A DNA stretch of 64,000 nucleotides from Chromera velia (GCA_018398765.1 JAHBMJ010005352.1:4711-68710); one strand, 5' to 3'; counted from the first letter of the stretch, positions 10,322 to 23,900 are shown. The notes: generated by a model not told the origin, from the sequence alone. Made by a program: numbers and translations.

Positions 10322-12629
10322 TCATATCCTTGCTTCTGTCTCTGGACTGATGTGCGGCTCTTGCGATGGTGGGGGGCAACTAAAAAAACCGTTGTCCCAA
10401 AAGGGACCCGGGCAAAAGTCTGCCTCGTGGGGCTTTTCGCACCCATACAGAGGATCGGGAAGTGGGAGGGCGGGCTGCACTGGAAAAGCGCGCAATCGCT
10501 TCGGCGTTCTCTCCCCCCCCTGAACCTCTGATGCCCCCCTGCCCCCATCCCTTTCCTCGGACCCTCCCGAGGAGAACAGAGCCTCAGGAGGAACCTGAAG
10601 ATCCCCATCTTCAGACGCGCTCTGGAGCAGAGAGGACACGCCATCCTTGTCCATCTCCTCTTCAGTCTCTCTGACGAGAGAAGGGTCGGAGAAGAAGCCG
10701 CCTCCCGGAAACTGAGAGGTGAACTTTGAGCACGTCCAAACAACTCTCCTGCAGGCATATGCATTCTTTGTTTGCATTTTGACGACAGCACAGCCAAAAA
10801 GTGCACGTACTCACACACGCTTACACACAAGCAGGCCCCCGGCCGGGACTCTCCTGAAAGTCTGCATGCATGTCGGGAGGGATGCATTGGACCACTGTCG
10901 ACATACTCCTGCATGGCTCCTTCGCGCAAAAGTGATGAAACCGTGGCAAAGAAAGTAGGCTGAAGAGCAATGAAGAGCAGGAATGGGCAGAGGAGGAATG
11001 GACAAGACCTGCAGGGAGGACCCTCGAGAACTGTGCCCTGTCTCATTCAACTATTTCGACCAATTTTGTGAGGAAACCGAGCCCAAAACTTTGCAATACA
11101 AAACACATTCTCGGACAATGCATGGCTGCACAGGAATCCGAGACCTCTCATTATTCGCCTTTTGCGGTGACTGGTACAAGCAAGTCCGGTGCACGGTGGC
11201 CGCACAAAAACAATATGCATCCGGGTGATTGCGCGTGTGTAGAGAAAGCTGACTGATTGACTGATTGACCGACTGACCATCCGGCATCTCCTGTGTCCAT
11301 TTCCAACTTGGACGTTTGTGACTGGGACATCATCAGATCGGTGCCGTCTCCCTCTATCCCTCCCCTCCACACAGAGACCTCATCGAAGTTGTCTGACACG
11401 CGAACACCGACTGCTAAGTCCAGACCCTCAAACAGTGCATCGTTTTCAGGTTTTCGAATCCAATTCGCCAACTCCTTTGCACATTCCATCACGGCATCCA
11501 TCTCCTCCGTGAGGCGATCGACCAGGTTTCGCCTCTTCAGGCTCTCCATGCGCCTTTTCATCAAAGCTCTCTTGTCTCTGGAGAGGCTCAGCACGTATTT
11601 GCTCACGTACAGGAGACGGTGGAACGTCTCACAGGTGAGTGCACTGCGTGGCTGGGACAGCCCGGAAGCAGCCAAGGAGCTCATGACCAACACTGGACCT
11701 AGGGTTGCAGTGTAAGCATGGCTGATTGCGTCTTGTCGGCAGCTGAGTCGTCCATGCGTGACCAGATAATCCTGCGTGACTAAAAACTGGCCCAACTCAT
11801 CTGCGCATGCATTGATCCAATGAGAGAAAGAAGCCGCACTGCTGCCGCTTGGAGACGGCTGCGCATGCGAGGGTGAACTTGAAGTTCCCCCCAGGAGCCG
11901 GAGGTCGGGAGCCAATAGAGACAGGACAGGAGAATTGAGGGTTCTCCAGGCTGAGCCCAGTCGGTGCGACATCTGGAGAAGTTCAGATTCAGCTATGGCC
12001 TCCATTTTCAACAGGGTCCTCCCTCTGTCTCCCTCCCCTTCCCCTTCCCCCTCTCCCGCCCCGCCCGAGTGAGAATTATTGGGGGAGAAGATCAAATCGT
12101 TGAGGGTTGCAGGCTCGATCTTGAGAACAGTAATGATGTCGCTCCTTGCGTCCCCAGATGGCAGAGCTTGCGCCCGGTTCATCGCGACAGGGGTTTTGTG
12201 GGAAACCATCACGGTCGAGTTGCGGTGCGCTGCACTCGAGCCCGGGTGAGTTGGGGCGGCTTGACCTGAGGGTGTGTGGGGGGGTGGGGGGGGGGCAGCA
12301 GGCTTTCGCCTAACTCGGATGCAGATGCCGTTAGCTAGAGGGATTTCAGACAGTGTTCTCATTTCACGTGGGATCATTAGCTGTAGACGGCCGTTCTTCC
12401 ATCGAGTGGGCAGTGTCTGTCCATTTGCGAGTTCAATATCACTCGCCGGGATTTCCTCCTCTCCATCCCCTTCTCCGTCTCCGTCTCCGCGACCTATGGC
12501 CTGAGGCTTTGCCTGAGGCTCTGCCTCATATCTGCGCGAAAAAAGATAAAGGGAATCGAGAAGAGAGGGACAAAAGGACTGATCGAGTGGCATTAAAATT
12601 TTATTTGGCGCGTTCGATTTGTCACTCAT
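10322..12629 (-). CDS. Hypothetical protein, at least two exons, function unknown
   Basis: The best-supported exon reads on the minus strand from about 12629 (Met) or 12535 (after a pyrimidine-rich TTTTTTCGCGCAG acceptor) down to about 11290, roughly 410-445 codons. It has an acidic Asp/Glu/Gly segment near its start, a Pro-rich linker, and a helical, Leu-rich second half (for example RLTEEMDAVMECAKELANW). A second probable exon (about 10712 to 10322) begins FPGGGFFSDPS after a CTCTCAG acceptor and ends SPETEARI-stop. The join between them is not resolved because the visible donors do not give matching phase. I recognise no domain. It lies downstream of the Dicer-like gene on the same strand, but that gene ends cleanly at 17415, so I treat it as separate. 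Confidence 0.45.
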
Positions 12630-12998
12630 GAGTCTGATCGATCGATCGAGAGGATATCTCTATCACAGCAGCGTCGCCTTCAGATGCACTGCCAGCAGAG
12701 AACATATTTTCTCAAATGTGTTCTCTGCAATTCTCCAGGCGTTGTCGCAATTGAGTTCCCACAGCGCCCAAACCTCCTGAATCTCTTGACTGTTGTACAC
12801 TCAAGCATCCAAGAAGAGTCAACACCGGAGGACAACAAAAAGCAACGAGTGCTGCCGCCAACAATGATGGCCTATCTATCTGTTTTGGAAACATATCAGA
12901 CTGCCTGCGTTTTTCTCTGAAGAAAACACACATCATTTTGGGACTCGTCGCGACAAATGGCACACCAAAAAAAGAGTGAACGTCCTTCCTTTGTATAC

Positions 12999-13150
12999 AA
13001 GAACTGTACATTGCACAAAGGAAAGAGAAACTGTACACAAGAACTGTACACTGTACAAAGGAGAGAGAAACTGTACACAAGAACTGTACACTGCACAAAG
13101 GAGAGAGAAACTGTACACAAGAACTGTACGCTGTACAAAGTAGAGAGATA
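12999..13150. repeat. 40-bp tandem repeat, about 3.8 copies
   Basis: The units start at about 12999, 13039, 13079 and 13119. Each contains AAGAACTGTACA...GAGAAACTGTACAC, so every unit holds two TGTACA-type palindromes. The copies differ at a few sites (TTGCAC, CTGTAC, CTGCAC). Confidence 0.93.
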
Positions 13151-13516
13151 GTGTGCTCCAAGTAGGTTTCGGGAAAACTTTAAGGTACGTTGGAAGAGTG
13201 GCGCCACTCACTGTTGGACAAATTGGTAAATGCACAGCAGAGAAGTACACATCTCTCCTTGCGCATCACCGTGTCCATACGTCTCCAGTACCAGTCAGGG
13301 GATCGATTGATCAACTGACCCAGCGTGATTGTTGTGGCAACCGAAAGGTCTCATTTTATTGCTCGCCGAATTTCTCCTTTGGGTTCCCGAATCGCCTGCA
13401 GCACGCAAAAGGTCATTGATTCGGATATATAATTTGAGGACCCGCATTTTCTGTCCATCGAAAGGAGAAACATTCAAAAACGGCAAGGAAATCTTGAGAA
13501 ATTCTGCAGAGGGGGG

Positions 13517-14020
13517 TCAAACAACACTAGAGTGATGCGAGTGGGGTTCGGGTTGTGGACTTGTTGGGGAAGGGGTACTGCGTCCTTCACAGGCAGTCTG
13601 CGGAGGTGGAGGTGCTGACGCGACGGTCCTTGCACGCTGGAAGACAGAGTATGCATGGGGCGGACAGACTGAGGGCGGGGGGAGCATGCATCCGGGATGA
13701 AAAAGCGGACCGCGCGGCATCACTGGAATGTGCGTTGGTGGTTGTGCCTGAGGTGGGGCGTTCGGGTCTCTTGATTGTCCTGCAGGCTGTGGGACTGGAT
13801 TCAGGTTCAGGTTGAGGGACTGTCTTTGCACGGGAAGAAAGGAGACCCTTTCATCTGGAGGGTGGGGAAGAGGAGGGCGGGCAGTTGAAGGCACACCTGC
13901 AGCAAGAATCGTTTCAAGCGTGGGCGGGTACTCTAAGATGTTGGTGCGTCTATGGCGACATGTGACAGTCAATTGGTAGCAAAGTGCGGGGTGGAGACTT
14001 CGTATAGGAGTCTGAGTGTT
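13517..14020 (-). CDS. Possible Pro-rich coding exon, unknown
   Basis: Minus-strand frame open from about 14062 to a stop at 13517. After a plausible acceptor or start near 14020 it reads LTVTCRHRRTNILEYPPT, then a long Pro/Gln/His-rich low-complexity tail. It may be an upstream exon of the hypothetical gene at 10322-12629 or a separate small gene. No domain was recognised, and start and splice sites are uncertain. Confidence 0.25.
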   Translation of the reverse strand, partial: NTQTPIRSLHPALCYQLTVTCRHRRTNILEYPPTLETILAAGVPSTARPPLPHPPDERVSFLPVQRQSLNLNLNPVPQPAGQSRDPNAPPQAQPPTHIPVMPRGPLFHPGCMLPPPSVCPPHAYSVFQRARTVASAPPPPQTACEGRSTPSPTSPQPEPHSHHSSVV

Positions 14021-14062
14021 GTTTGAGATAAAGAAGGGAACCACTAAAACATAGAAGCTCAC

Positions 14063-16420
14063 CTAAGGCTTGACCGAACATCTTCAGATTGATTCAGTCG
14101 GGTCAGAGAAATACAGCAACTTAGGGTCTGCCTGTACACAGTTGTGCGGTGACGCACAAAGAAGAAATCCTATGTATCGATTGACAGATGAAACAGAGTG
14201 TTGGTCTCAAGCACGCGGCGCTGTTGAGAACAGACTGGGCCGTCTTGCCCTTGGGTACCACTGGTGAAGCAAGTTTAGGCCGGAGAATCTGATCGGTGAG
14301 CCAGGGCAGGAGGCCAATCCTCCAGACATTAATCCTATCCTATCCTATCCTATAAGGCTGGCTGTCCTGTGTGACTTGAATTAGCAGTCCAGTCGTCTTG
14401 AAGATCAGCCTGCTACTCTACATCAGTCTGCAAAGTCCCTGCCTGTAAAGATGGACGATCACTAGAATCTATGCATCGTCACAAATTTGCGCATTTGACA
14501 AAGATCCTGGTGGAGAATGAGAGTAGTCAAGGCATGTCAAGGCCACTTTCCCAACAGAATATGGTTGCCAGTGGGTGTTTCGCTATATTTTCGATCATGG
14601 TGTCTGATGATGTCTGATGTGACGTTTGAAAGCAGGTCGCTCGGCGAATCGCGCGCAGTCCTGTCAAAAACTTACATCGATATTGTGGCGCATGGCGCGC
14701 AAAGTTGTATCAGTCTGACAAAAAGCGACAAAAAGACTTCCAACCTTGTTCACCTGAAAATTAACCCTCGACAGTCGGAAATAGTCAGAAATCGTTTGAT
14801 AATCAGTCCCTCATCCACTTTTTTGCCTGGCGTGAGACTGGCCATGAGTTTGAAGAGCTGTTGTTGCTCTATTTGTATCGTGGTGTGAACATCGATTCTG
14901 TCAATTAATTCTGGTACTGAGAAGTTCACCTCTAGCGCCTTCAGTATCCTGCCACCGTCTGACTAGTACCGACTAGGCAATGCACAAAACAAAAAAAAAT
15001 ATGCAATTGAATAAAAGCATGCACAACATTAAGCAAATTGACTAAAATAAGAATAAAGATGCAGAAGAAAACAGAATAGACACATAAGAAGGACTACCGA
15101 TAGAAGCTAGAACCAACAGACCGCAACAAACTCCTCTGCGCTCCTCTGTATAAAATAGAGGCGAAGCTATATCAATCAGTCTAGCACTCACAATACACCA
15201 AATCTTTCAGTACCACTCCCAGGCGTGATTAAGACGTCAGTGGCATCTCTCAACATGTATGCATTCACACACTGGGAGTCTGAGAAGAAGGGGTGGGTGA
15301 GTGGGAAGAGGGAGTGAATGAGAAAAGAAACCAAAGAGAACTGAGAAAAATTAGAATAAGGGAATAAAAGGGAGAACAGAGTAGAAAGCAAAGCAAGACT
15401 GTAGGTGAAAAAGAAATAGGCAAGACAGTAAAAGGAAACAAATCAAAGGACCGCAATAGAATGAGAAAGAAACACAACCGCAGTTAAAAAGATAAATAAA
15501 GCAATGGGACCAAAGTACACTAAAGTAGAGAAACAAAAGAATAAGACTACATAAGAAAGCAAGATGCAAAGTTTAACAAGAAAGAGCACTCGTAAGGGGA
15601 AAAAAAAATGAAAAGAAGTGGGGCCCAGGGTGAACAGAAATTTTTAGACAGAGAAGGAATGATAGGAAGAATCCATACCGATACACAACGAGTCAACGAC
15701 TTACATTGTTTGTGAGTAAGGTCTTACAGTGGGTAAAGAACAGAGCTAGCTGACAGTACGTGGCTAACGTTAACTCTGATTGAAGCATTTATGTTAAGTG
15801 ATGTGAATGCAACAAGTGAACTTGGAAGAAACACATCTGGTCCCAGTCTATTCATATGTATTCATGCGAATAAATTATATAATTAAAAATATTAACTTCT
15901 AGATTAACTTGCTACTCATAGTAGTGCTAGTAGTAGTAGTACTATATAGCACTGGTGGTTATATCTTATAATAATATATATACTGTTTACTCTGGTTGTT
16001 TTGATTTGAATTAGTTAAAGCCGGCGAGCCACCCCTAGGGCTCTGAGTACGTGCTTAGTAGTTTGCATTGCATTTATGTGTATTTCATATTTTTGCAAGG
16101 GCTTTTTTAGATTCCACATCAACTTTTTGCAACACGGTCCAAAACCACATCTGCGTAGGAACGTGCCAGCAGACAGAACGGGTGCTGGAAGACGCTGCAA
16201 ACAACCTGCACGGATTTTATTGACGAAGCACAGGCATCGAGAGGACATTACTGAGACAGACAATTGGCACATTTCTGACTCAACTTGCGCGTGGAACCGC
16301 CGTCCATTGACGCTCAGAGTGGCTCGGAGGGGCCATCCTCGTTGTGAGGGCAGACAATGAATCGCTGATTGCGATCTATTTCGGCGAATTCACGCCCACC
16401 AATATTTGCTGTTACACACA
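14063..16420. other. Gene-poor stretch
   Basis: No coding region with support on either strand. Visible structure is limited to an ATCCT pentanucleotide repeat at about 14330-14352, purine-rich A/G sequence at about 15300-15640, and an AT-rich part at about 15850-16010. No tRNA or rRNA was recognised. Confidence 0.5.
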
Positions 16421-16422
16421 AT

Positions 16423-16631
16423 CATGAAGACAATTCATGACATGTGGATGACACGTCTGCGTGCCAAATCGTGCAAGCGCAATTTTGCACTCATTTAGAT
16501 TTTCATGCGTCTACCTGCGTTCATGCGAAGGCGCTCTCATATGAATCAGACATGGTGACAAGCAGTCACACAGTACGCACGCACCCTGCAACAAAAATTA
16601 CATGCATACATGAATGGAACAAAGCGCCGTC

Positions 16632-16680
<49 letters not shown>

Positions 16681-16955
16681 ATAATCACACATACACATAC
16701 ACACACGCACACACACAAACAACTAGGTCCTCTCACATGCCGTACGCATGAAGACAATTCATGACATGTGGATGACACGTCTGCGTGCCAAATCGTGCAA
16801 GCGCAATTTTGCACTCATTTAGATTTTCATGCGTCTACCTGCGTTCATGCGAAGGCGCTCTCACATGAATCAGACATGGTGACAAGCAGTCACACAGTAC
16901 GCACGCACCCTGCAACAAAAATTACATGCATACATGAATGGAACAAAGCGCCGTC

Positions 16956-17014
<59 letters not shown>

Positions 17015-17095
17015 ATAATCACACATACACATACACACACATACACATACACACACGCACACACACAAACAACTAGGTCCTCTCACATGCCCGTA
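16423..17095. repeat. 324-bp tandem duplication carrying CT/CA microsatellites
   Basis: Copy 1 is 16423-16746; copy 2 starts at 16747 with the same CATGAAGACAATTCATGACA. The copies are nearly identical in their unique part (one visible change, TCATATG versus TCACATG). They differ mainly in the length of the (CT)n(CA)n tract. A degraded beginning of a third unit follows at about 17091. Non-coding. Confidence 0.93.
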
Positions 17096-17099
17096 CGCA

Positions 17100-17414
17100 C
17101 GAAGACCAGGCGGAGAGGGGCCGGGGAGAGAGAAAAAGAAAGGTTGGGGCGGTGAAACGTATTTCTGTCTCTCAAGAATTAATTGCTCTCTTGGAGGGAA
17201 CACAAACTTACCATCAAGCCTCGGTAGAGTCACACAGTACAGCTGTACTAATATCAAAATGGGATGACCACACACATTTATGTTTTCATAGGGACTCCAA
17301 ATGTACTGAACCAGGCATGCAGGTGTAGACTCATTAAAATTCACACGGAATGCATCTGACTCGCTGACTCGCTGTCTGAACGTGCCTGATTGATTGTCTG
17401 ACTGACTGCTTGAT
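17100..17414. other. Sequence downstream of the Dicer-like gene
   Basis: No protein-coding support. It includes short GACT-type repeats at about 17355-17440, which overlap the last codons of the Dicer-like gene. The 3' untranslated region of that gene probably lies here. Confidence 0.4.
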
Positions 17415-20400
17415 TCATTCTGACTGACTACCTGACTGTATCTGTCTGACAAACAGACGAACCTCCAGGTCAAAATCTGCACCAACAGTCAACGCCCCCA
17501 CTGTGGCCTCGAAGATGTCGGCCACGATCTTCGTTCCTCTCACTGCTGCAGCACCTCCTGGCTCTGGGACTCCAACCCCCTCCCCTTCTCGCTGCACCCC
17601 CTCTGCGTTCTCACTCCGACTGATGCCCTCAACTCCAGTATTTACCTCCACCTCTCCCTCTCCCCCCCCCTTACCGTTGAGAAGAGCTTCAAAGAAAAAA
17701 TCACGGAGCCGAGAAAGACCGAAGCCCTCTCGAACGAGGCACGGGTCCGAATTCTGTCGGGAGGGCTGAGAGGAGCCAACCATGTCTTCGTCAACAGGGA
17801 CACCAAAATCATTCCCAGCAGAGGCGGCAGAAGCCGCAGCAGCAGGAGAAAAGAGAGACGAAAAGAACGTTGGTGAAGGAGCACACTGAGACGAGTCCGG
17901 CAAACTCGACAGGAAATCCTCGACATCCTTTCTGTGTCCTGCCCCAAGCAGAAGGCCGTCTCCCATCAATGAGCCCCCCCATTCCCGAGGACCTCTCTCA
18001 CCTCCGATCCCTTCAGACAAGTGCCCCTGCCCATTGGTCTGAGAGAGCGCACTCGGGACGCGATGAGTGAAGTCGCTGCCTTCTTTCAAAATTCCGTTCA
18101 CACCCCCGCTTCCCCTCATCATGACAAAAAAGACACGGGCAAGAAGAGCGTTGGACTTCAACACATTTCCAATCTGACTCATCACCCCCTCATGCGAGAG
18201 GGCAGGAGGGAGGGCGGAGAAGAGAGCGAGAGCAGAGATCAATTTAGTCACCGCGTCCCCGAGAAACTCGAGAGCTTCGTAGCTTCCCACTACCACAAGG
18301 CTGGTGGGAGGGTCGATCTGAAATTTCTCCTGGAGAAACTTCAGAGAACCGTCCGATGCATCAGAGAAGTGCACCTCGCCAGTCTGCAATAGGGGGGCGG
18401 GCGGGGGGGACTTTTGTCTACAAAATTCAGAATCAAGCAGTGAGAGGCAGAAAAGAATTTTTTGAAGGGATGGGTACGACGAGACGGAGTAAATTGTCTG
18501 AAGTTAGATCTGAAAGAAAAGGGGTGAAAACAGAATCGAAAGACAAAAGATTTGAGGAGAGCAGAGGAAAGGGAAGAAGGAGCTCATCTGTGTACGAAAA
18601 GACTGGACAGAGTACGCATTAATGCACACGACCCTCTCAACATCCCATACTCTTGAGAGTCTCCTCCCTTCCCCATGCACACCCCCGTCTAACCTGTTCA
18701 TCCTCAAAGAACCCCTTCTGCACCCTGGCCAGAACGAGAAGGTGCAGAAGTGCCTGGAAGCTCTCTGTGTCTGTCCAAGACCCCATCTCCAACAAGGACA
18801 CCAATGCGTCCTCATAACTGCCAGACCCTTCCAGACTCCCAGACACGCCCCGCATCTCGAAGTCCTTCCTCTCCTCTTCCACCCCCAACTGCCGCCACTC
18901 TGAACACTGCCGGATGTGAAGAAGGGGAAGCAGCAGAGACCGGATAGACAGACAGGTCTTCGATCCTCGTCCTCTCCCCGACCTTCCAGGCACAGGGGGG
19001 CCCAACCCGACAGCCAAACCCGCCCGCATTGCCGGGGGGGCCCGGCAGGGTCCTTTTGTGGGCCCAACAGAAAATGCGAGCCCAACCGACCCCTCGACCC
19101 CCCCCGTCATCTTCTTTTCTGGAGAGAAGCTCAGAAGCGCCTCTGCGAGAGAGGCGGCCCTCTGGAGTCTTTCTTTGAAAAACCGACCACCAAAGAGACC
19201 ATCTGAAGAAGACGAGAGGCCAAACGAAGAGGGGAGCAATGAGGAGGAGGAAGACGCAGACGCAGCGGCGGAGGAAGGGCCTGCCTCGGAGGTCCTATCG
19301 TTGGTTGTGAACGGAGATACGAATGCTGCCCCAACAAGAGCCTCAAAAACATCAGCGAGGTCTTTTGTGTGCATGTCGTGCTCCTCCAGAGTCTCTTGAT
19401 ACAGCTGCACGAGCCTCTTCTTCTTTGTCCTCTCTCTCGCTCTCGCTATACACCCTCCGATGCCCAACTGCTCCATGCACCGCGCAAGAAAGACGTTTCT
19501 CTCAAAGTGCATGGACATGCGGGTGAGTTTTCCCTCGCTCTCATGCACCCCTCTCTCAGACTGCCGGAATGCCCAACAGCGCACGAACACTCCGAGCAGA
19601 GCGTCACCGAGAAATTCCAAACGCTGCCAGTCAGGACTGCAGTGTTGTGCTGCAGTGATCTGTCGGAGTGCCTGCAGTCGCTGTTCACAGGCGTGCCCCC
19701 AACCTCTGAGGAGTCCAGTGGCATTCCTCTCCTTCAGCGCCTCCACCCCCCCTCCAGGTCTGGACAGGGACCAAAAGAGAAGAAGGGGGTCCAGTGGGAG
19801 ACTGGGGGTCGAGCAGACGGACTGCTCAGCCTCATCGTAAGAGCAGACGGACTGCTCAGGCTCATCGTAGGGGGGGAAAGGCAGATCATTGCCTCCAGAC
19901 AGGAGCTTGTCTTCTTTCTCATTCTCCCCCTCATCCTCTGTCTGTCCGAGCATGTCCACGTCCCCATCTTGCCCCTCCGTCCTTTTCCTCTTCTGGTGGA
20001 TTTCTCTTCCTCTTTGTCCAAGCAGTTGCTGCACCGTCAGAGCAGATGCAATGTCGGACAGGCGGAAGACCAGTGACGGTATGACGGATGCCGCGAAGAT
20101 ATGGTTGGGGCTGAAGGGGAGCACAAAGCACCCAGAGGCGTTCAACTCTTCCGGCACCATCGCCTTCAGAAAGGGGGTCTCTTCATTCCGCCCGGGTTGT
20201 CCGAACAACTCTCTGCTTCCCTGCAGACAGACAGACAGACAGGCAGGTACGTAGGCGGGGAGAGAGAGAGACAGGTATATGAGTGGCATGTAAAATCCAA
20301 AGGGCAAATGCAAGCCAAACAAAAAGAAATCGCGGAAGAAGTAGGGCATCACTATGATACTCTTGCAACAGTGCACAAAGCTGCATCCGTGCAATTGGAA

Positions 20401-20881
20401 ACGAAACGCTCGGGAAAAGGAGGCCAGACTTCGGGAAGCTTGGGAATAAGCATGAAAATGCAAAATCTCCCTCTTTTCGTAGAGCCTGCCTTCCTGCGTA
20501 CAAACAGAAACAGCGACTTACCAGTCTGACAGCTTGTCCCATCACCTGAAGGATCTGCGCTGCAGCTGCTGCCCCATTTAATTGAAGGTCTGTATGAGAC
20601 GCATGTGTGCCTGTCACTGCTGTGGAATGACTGGGGCCCGCTGAAGAGTCCGAGAGGCCCTGCGACAGCCCTCCAAAGACTGTGAAGAGATCTGCATCCT
20701 CCTCCAAGTTTTCCCCTCCTGCAGTCAACACCGACTTCATCAATTCGTCTCCGTCCACCCCAACCGCATGAGACTGCTGTGCCTGACAGTCTCTCTCCGG
20801 TTCTTCCATGGGGGAATTGTCAGACGTGGGGGGGCAGATGGAATTTGAAGAGAAGAGCGAAGGCAAAAGGGAGACCTGCAG

Positions 20882-20948
<67 letters not shown>

Positions 20949-23900
20949 ATCACGACCATGCATGCATCCGACATGACGGCGAATCAGGGCCATGCAGGCA
21001 CACATGGTAAATGAGTCAGTCGTTGGGCTTGCTTCTTTTTCCATCCTGCTGCACGCTGAGTGGTGACTCTGAAAAAGCTTCCTCATTCATGCGTACTGGG
21101 CAATGTACTCACAAAAGCAGAGTGACTTGTACAGAGCTTTGAAGGCAACTATGTCACGTGAACACTCAAGCAAAACAGAAAATCGGACACACAAGCTCCA
21201 TATCACAGCTAGACGGACCAGAAAGAAGCCTCGGTGTTGGTGTGAAGTCCTCTGTACTTCCCCAGAGTTCCCCCGAGTGACTCGATGCACAACCTTCACA
21301 GGAATCCGCCTTTGTGGAGCCGAACGCCCCTCCCCTGTCCCACTCCCCCCAAATCCATGAAGGCTCCGCATGAGGGCCACCTTCCTGTCGCCATCGGGCC
21401 GCAGAAGGAGGTCCTCGAGTGAGACGCCCCGTTGTGAGCCTGAGGAGGACGAAGACCTGCAAAAGGCGGATAGAGCTTCAGTTTGTATGATGTCTGAAGA
21501 ATGGAAACTGCGACCAACGTGGGAGAAAGGTGACGACAGCAGAAGGAACGCGTTTGAAAGACAGCAACTACCAAGAGAGCAGACCGGTACTTTCAAAGGA
21601 AAAGACAACCGGGCTCACAAAGGACGGCCAAGCGCGGAAGTCTGCCGGGTGTAACAAACGACACAGGCACATATCGCTCCTCGTGGGGAGGCAAAAAAAA
21701 AAAAATACAAGAGGAAAGAAGAGAAAAGAATACAAGAAGACATTGACTGCTTCGATTAGGTGCAGGCAGGAAGCATCGTTCCAGTGCATGTCTACTCTCG
21801 CCCCCTTCCCTGCTAACCAACCTCTGTATGTGGAGGTACTCAACAAGGGCTTGAATCGATTCAACATCGATTTGCACTGAGTTGGAACATTCAAGAGATT
21901 CATCCTCTCGGTTTGTGCTCTGTCCCTCAAGAAAACCATTCTGTTCTGTTGCTCTATTCACCGACAGAGGGACGATCAGAGGCATATGGACCCGTCTACC
22001 TTCCTTTCCTGTGGCAGAGCTCATTGCACTGGCTGCAGCGCTTGCTGCTGCCCCCTTTTCCTCCTCCTGCTGCTGTGGAGGCCCTCCCGAGGATCCCCTG
22101 AAGAAGCCCTCTGTCTGGGTACACCGGGAGAGGGCGGCCTGATAGGTCTGCAGCCAGCCAGCACGATCGAGGTGCATAGGTGTGCAAATGAGAGAGGATG
22201 CCGATGACGAGACGTCGGGGAAAGATACACACGAACTGTGAGCATGAGCAGAAGCGCAAAGGAGAAAGAACCTTTTCCGGGACAGGGAAACGAAACGAAG
22301 GCCCGCGAAGGTCACAAAATTCGATGATGAGTCTCCCTTGGAGGAAGACGAGTCAACAGTAAAACTTGGAAGCAGGCCAACGAAATTCAACGCACTTCGA
22401 GCGCCTATGCTTGCACAAAGTATCTTGCGTTTCGGCCCTGCCCAAACAAATTCGAATGAATGCCGATGAACCACGGCATGCACCCACCTCCACTGCCGAT
22501 AGAGCCATTCCAAGCGTGCTTGTTCCTGACAGAAGAGGACTCTGCTCAGCAGAAGAGGGTCTCTGTGCCTCTTTCAATGCCCCCCCCATTCCCCTTCTTC
22601 CCTCCGCTGGTGCCCCGTCTCCCCAGAGCCCCACGCTGGTGGGGGCCACTCGGACAACGAAGAGTCTCTCTGCGGCATCTTCGTACAGGACTGCCTCCCT
22701 TGAGTCTCTACTGCCCTTTCCTTTTCCCTTCGCATCCCTCACAGACGCTCCATGAGAGGGCAAGGGCCCAGAGACAGCCCCGCACTGGTCCCGGAGGATG
22801 CCGTCAATGAGTGCGGGCCCGGTGCTGAGGAGGTCCGACGCGTCCTTGTCAAGGCACGCTGTCCCTTTCTGAAAGAAGGACAAAGGCAGGGTTCCAACAA
22901 AAGAGACGCCGCCGCCGTCTGTAGACCCGAGAGGTTCCCTCAGAAGCAGACCCAGAGGGAGGACAATCGTTTTCTTAGGCGCCCTGCTCTCTGGACTGGT
23001 TTCTTTCAGGACCTGGTGCTGCTGCTGTGAGTTCAAAAAGATGAAGGAAATCTTGTGGAGATGCAGAAAGGGCGGGGGAGGATTCACTGACGGGGGTGTA
23101 CACGCCGCACGAAGAGCACGGATCTGGGCGAGTGGGTCAGAAGGAGGGTCGCTTCCCTGGCAGGTGATCTGAAGGGGGATAAAGGCAGGATGGCAAATTT
23201 TTCGGCACGGCTCTGGCTCGAATTCTTCTTTCAAAGCTGGGCCTCCATCCCTCTTTCGCTTCTTTGGACGAGGAGGCTCGTTGTACTTGATTTTCGGGTG
23301 GCATTGGAGATGCCGATCTAAAACGCCCATCTCGAAAAGAGCTTTCAAAGCCTTGAGACGGAGGGGGGCTTGGCGTTCTCTTTTTGACTCTTTGAGGTCG
23401 CTGTAGTCTGTTGAGGGAGGCTCACTTACTACAAGTTCTCTCATGAGGTCGCTTCCCCTTCGTGTGAATGGAGGAACGACAAGCGTGAGCCTGCTTGGGT
23501 GTCTCTCTGGAAAGAGGGTCCTGTCGTTCGGCTTTCGTCTGTCTTTGGTGAAGATTCGGATGAAGTCGGGTGCTTCGCTGCGCAGCAGACTGAAGAGGTG
23601 TCGGCTGCTCTCTTCGGTTGGGAGGAGCGCCCCCTTTGGACAAACGGAGAGACCCGGGCATTGCGTTTCTCCAGGCCCTTCTGCATGGGTTTGGAAGAGA
23701 GTCCCGCCGCCCTCAGGCCGATCTTCTAGCCGGCTCTGCCTCTGCAAAGTCATCACAAGAACAAGTCGAAGAGAAGAGAAGAGAAGAGAAGAGAAGAGTG
23801 AGTGAGTGAGTGAGCGAGTGAATGAATGAAGGGGGGGGTGCCGGCGACTCAACAGGCAGATTCTGTGCACATGAGGATACTTATTTTTGTCTGATCTGGG

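Noticed and set aside
11151-12629. Continuation of the Dicer-like gene
   Set aside because: No helicase, PAZ, RNase III or dsRBD motif, and the Dicer-like frame already ends at 17415; kept as a separate hypothetical gene.
13160-16420. tRNA or small RNA genes in the gene-poor stretch
   Set aside because: No cloverleaf-compatible sequence with TTC-type and A/B-box motifs could be recognised by eye; a dedicated covariance search would be decisive.
17009-17485. Extra C-terminal exon of the Dicer-like gene (for example a dsRNA-binding domain)
   Set aside because: The frame after the last RNase III domain reaches a stop at 17415, and downstream open frames run through microsatellite sequence with no recognisable dsRBD.
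20522-22240. Definite PAZ domain in the Dicer-like protein
   Set aside because: Position between the dimerisation domain and RNase IIIa is right, but the characteristic aromatic and basic PAZ residues could not be matched with confidence.
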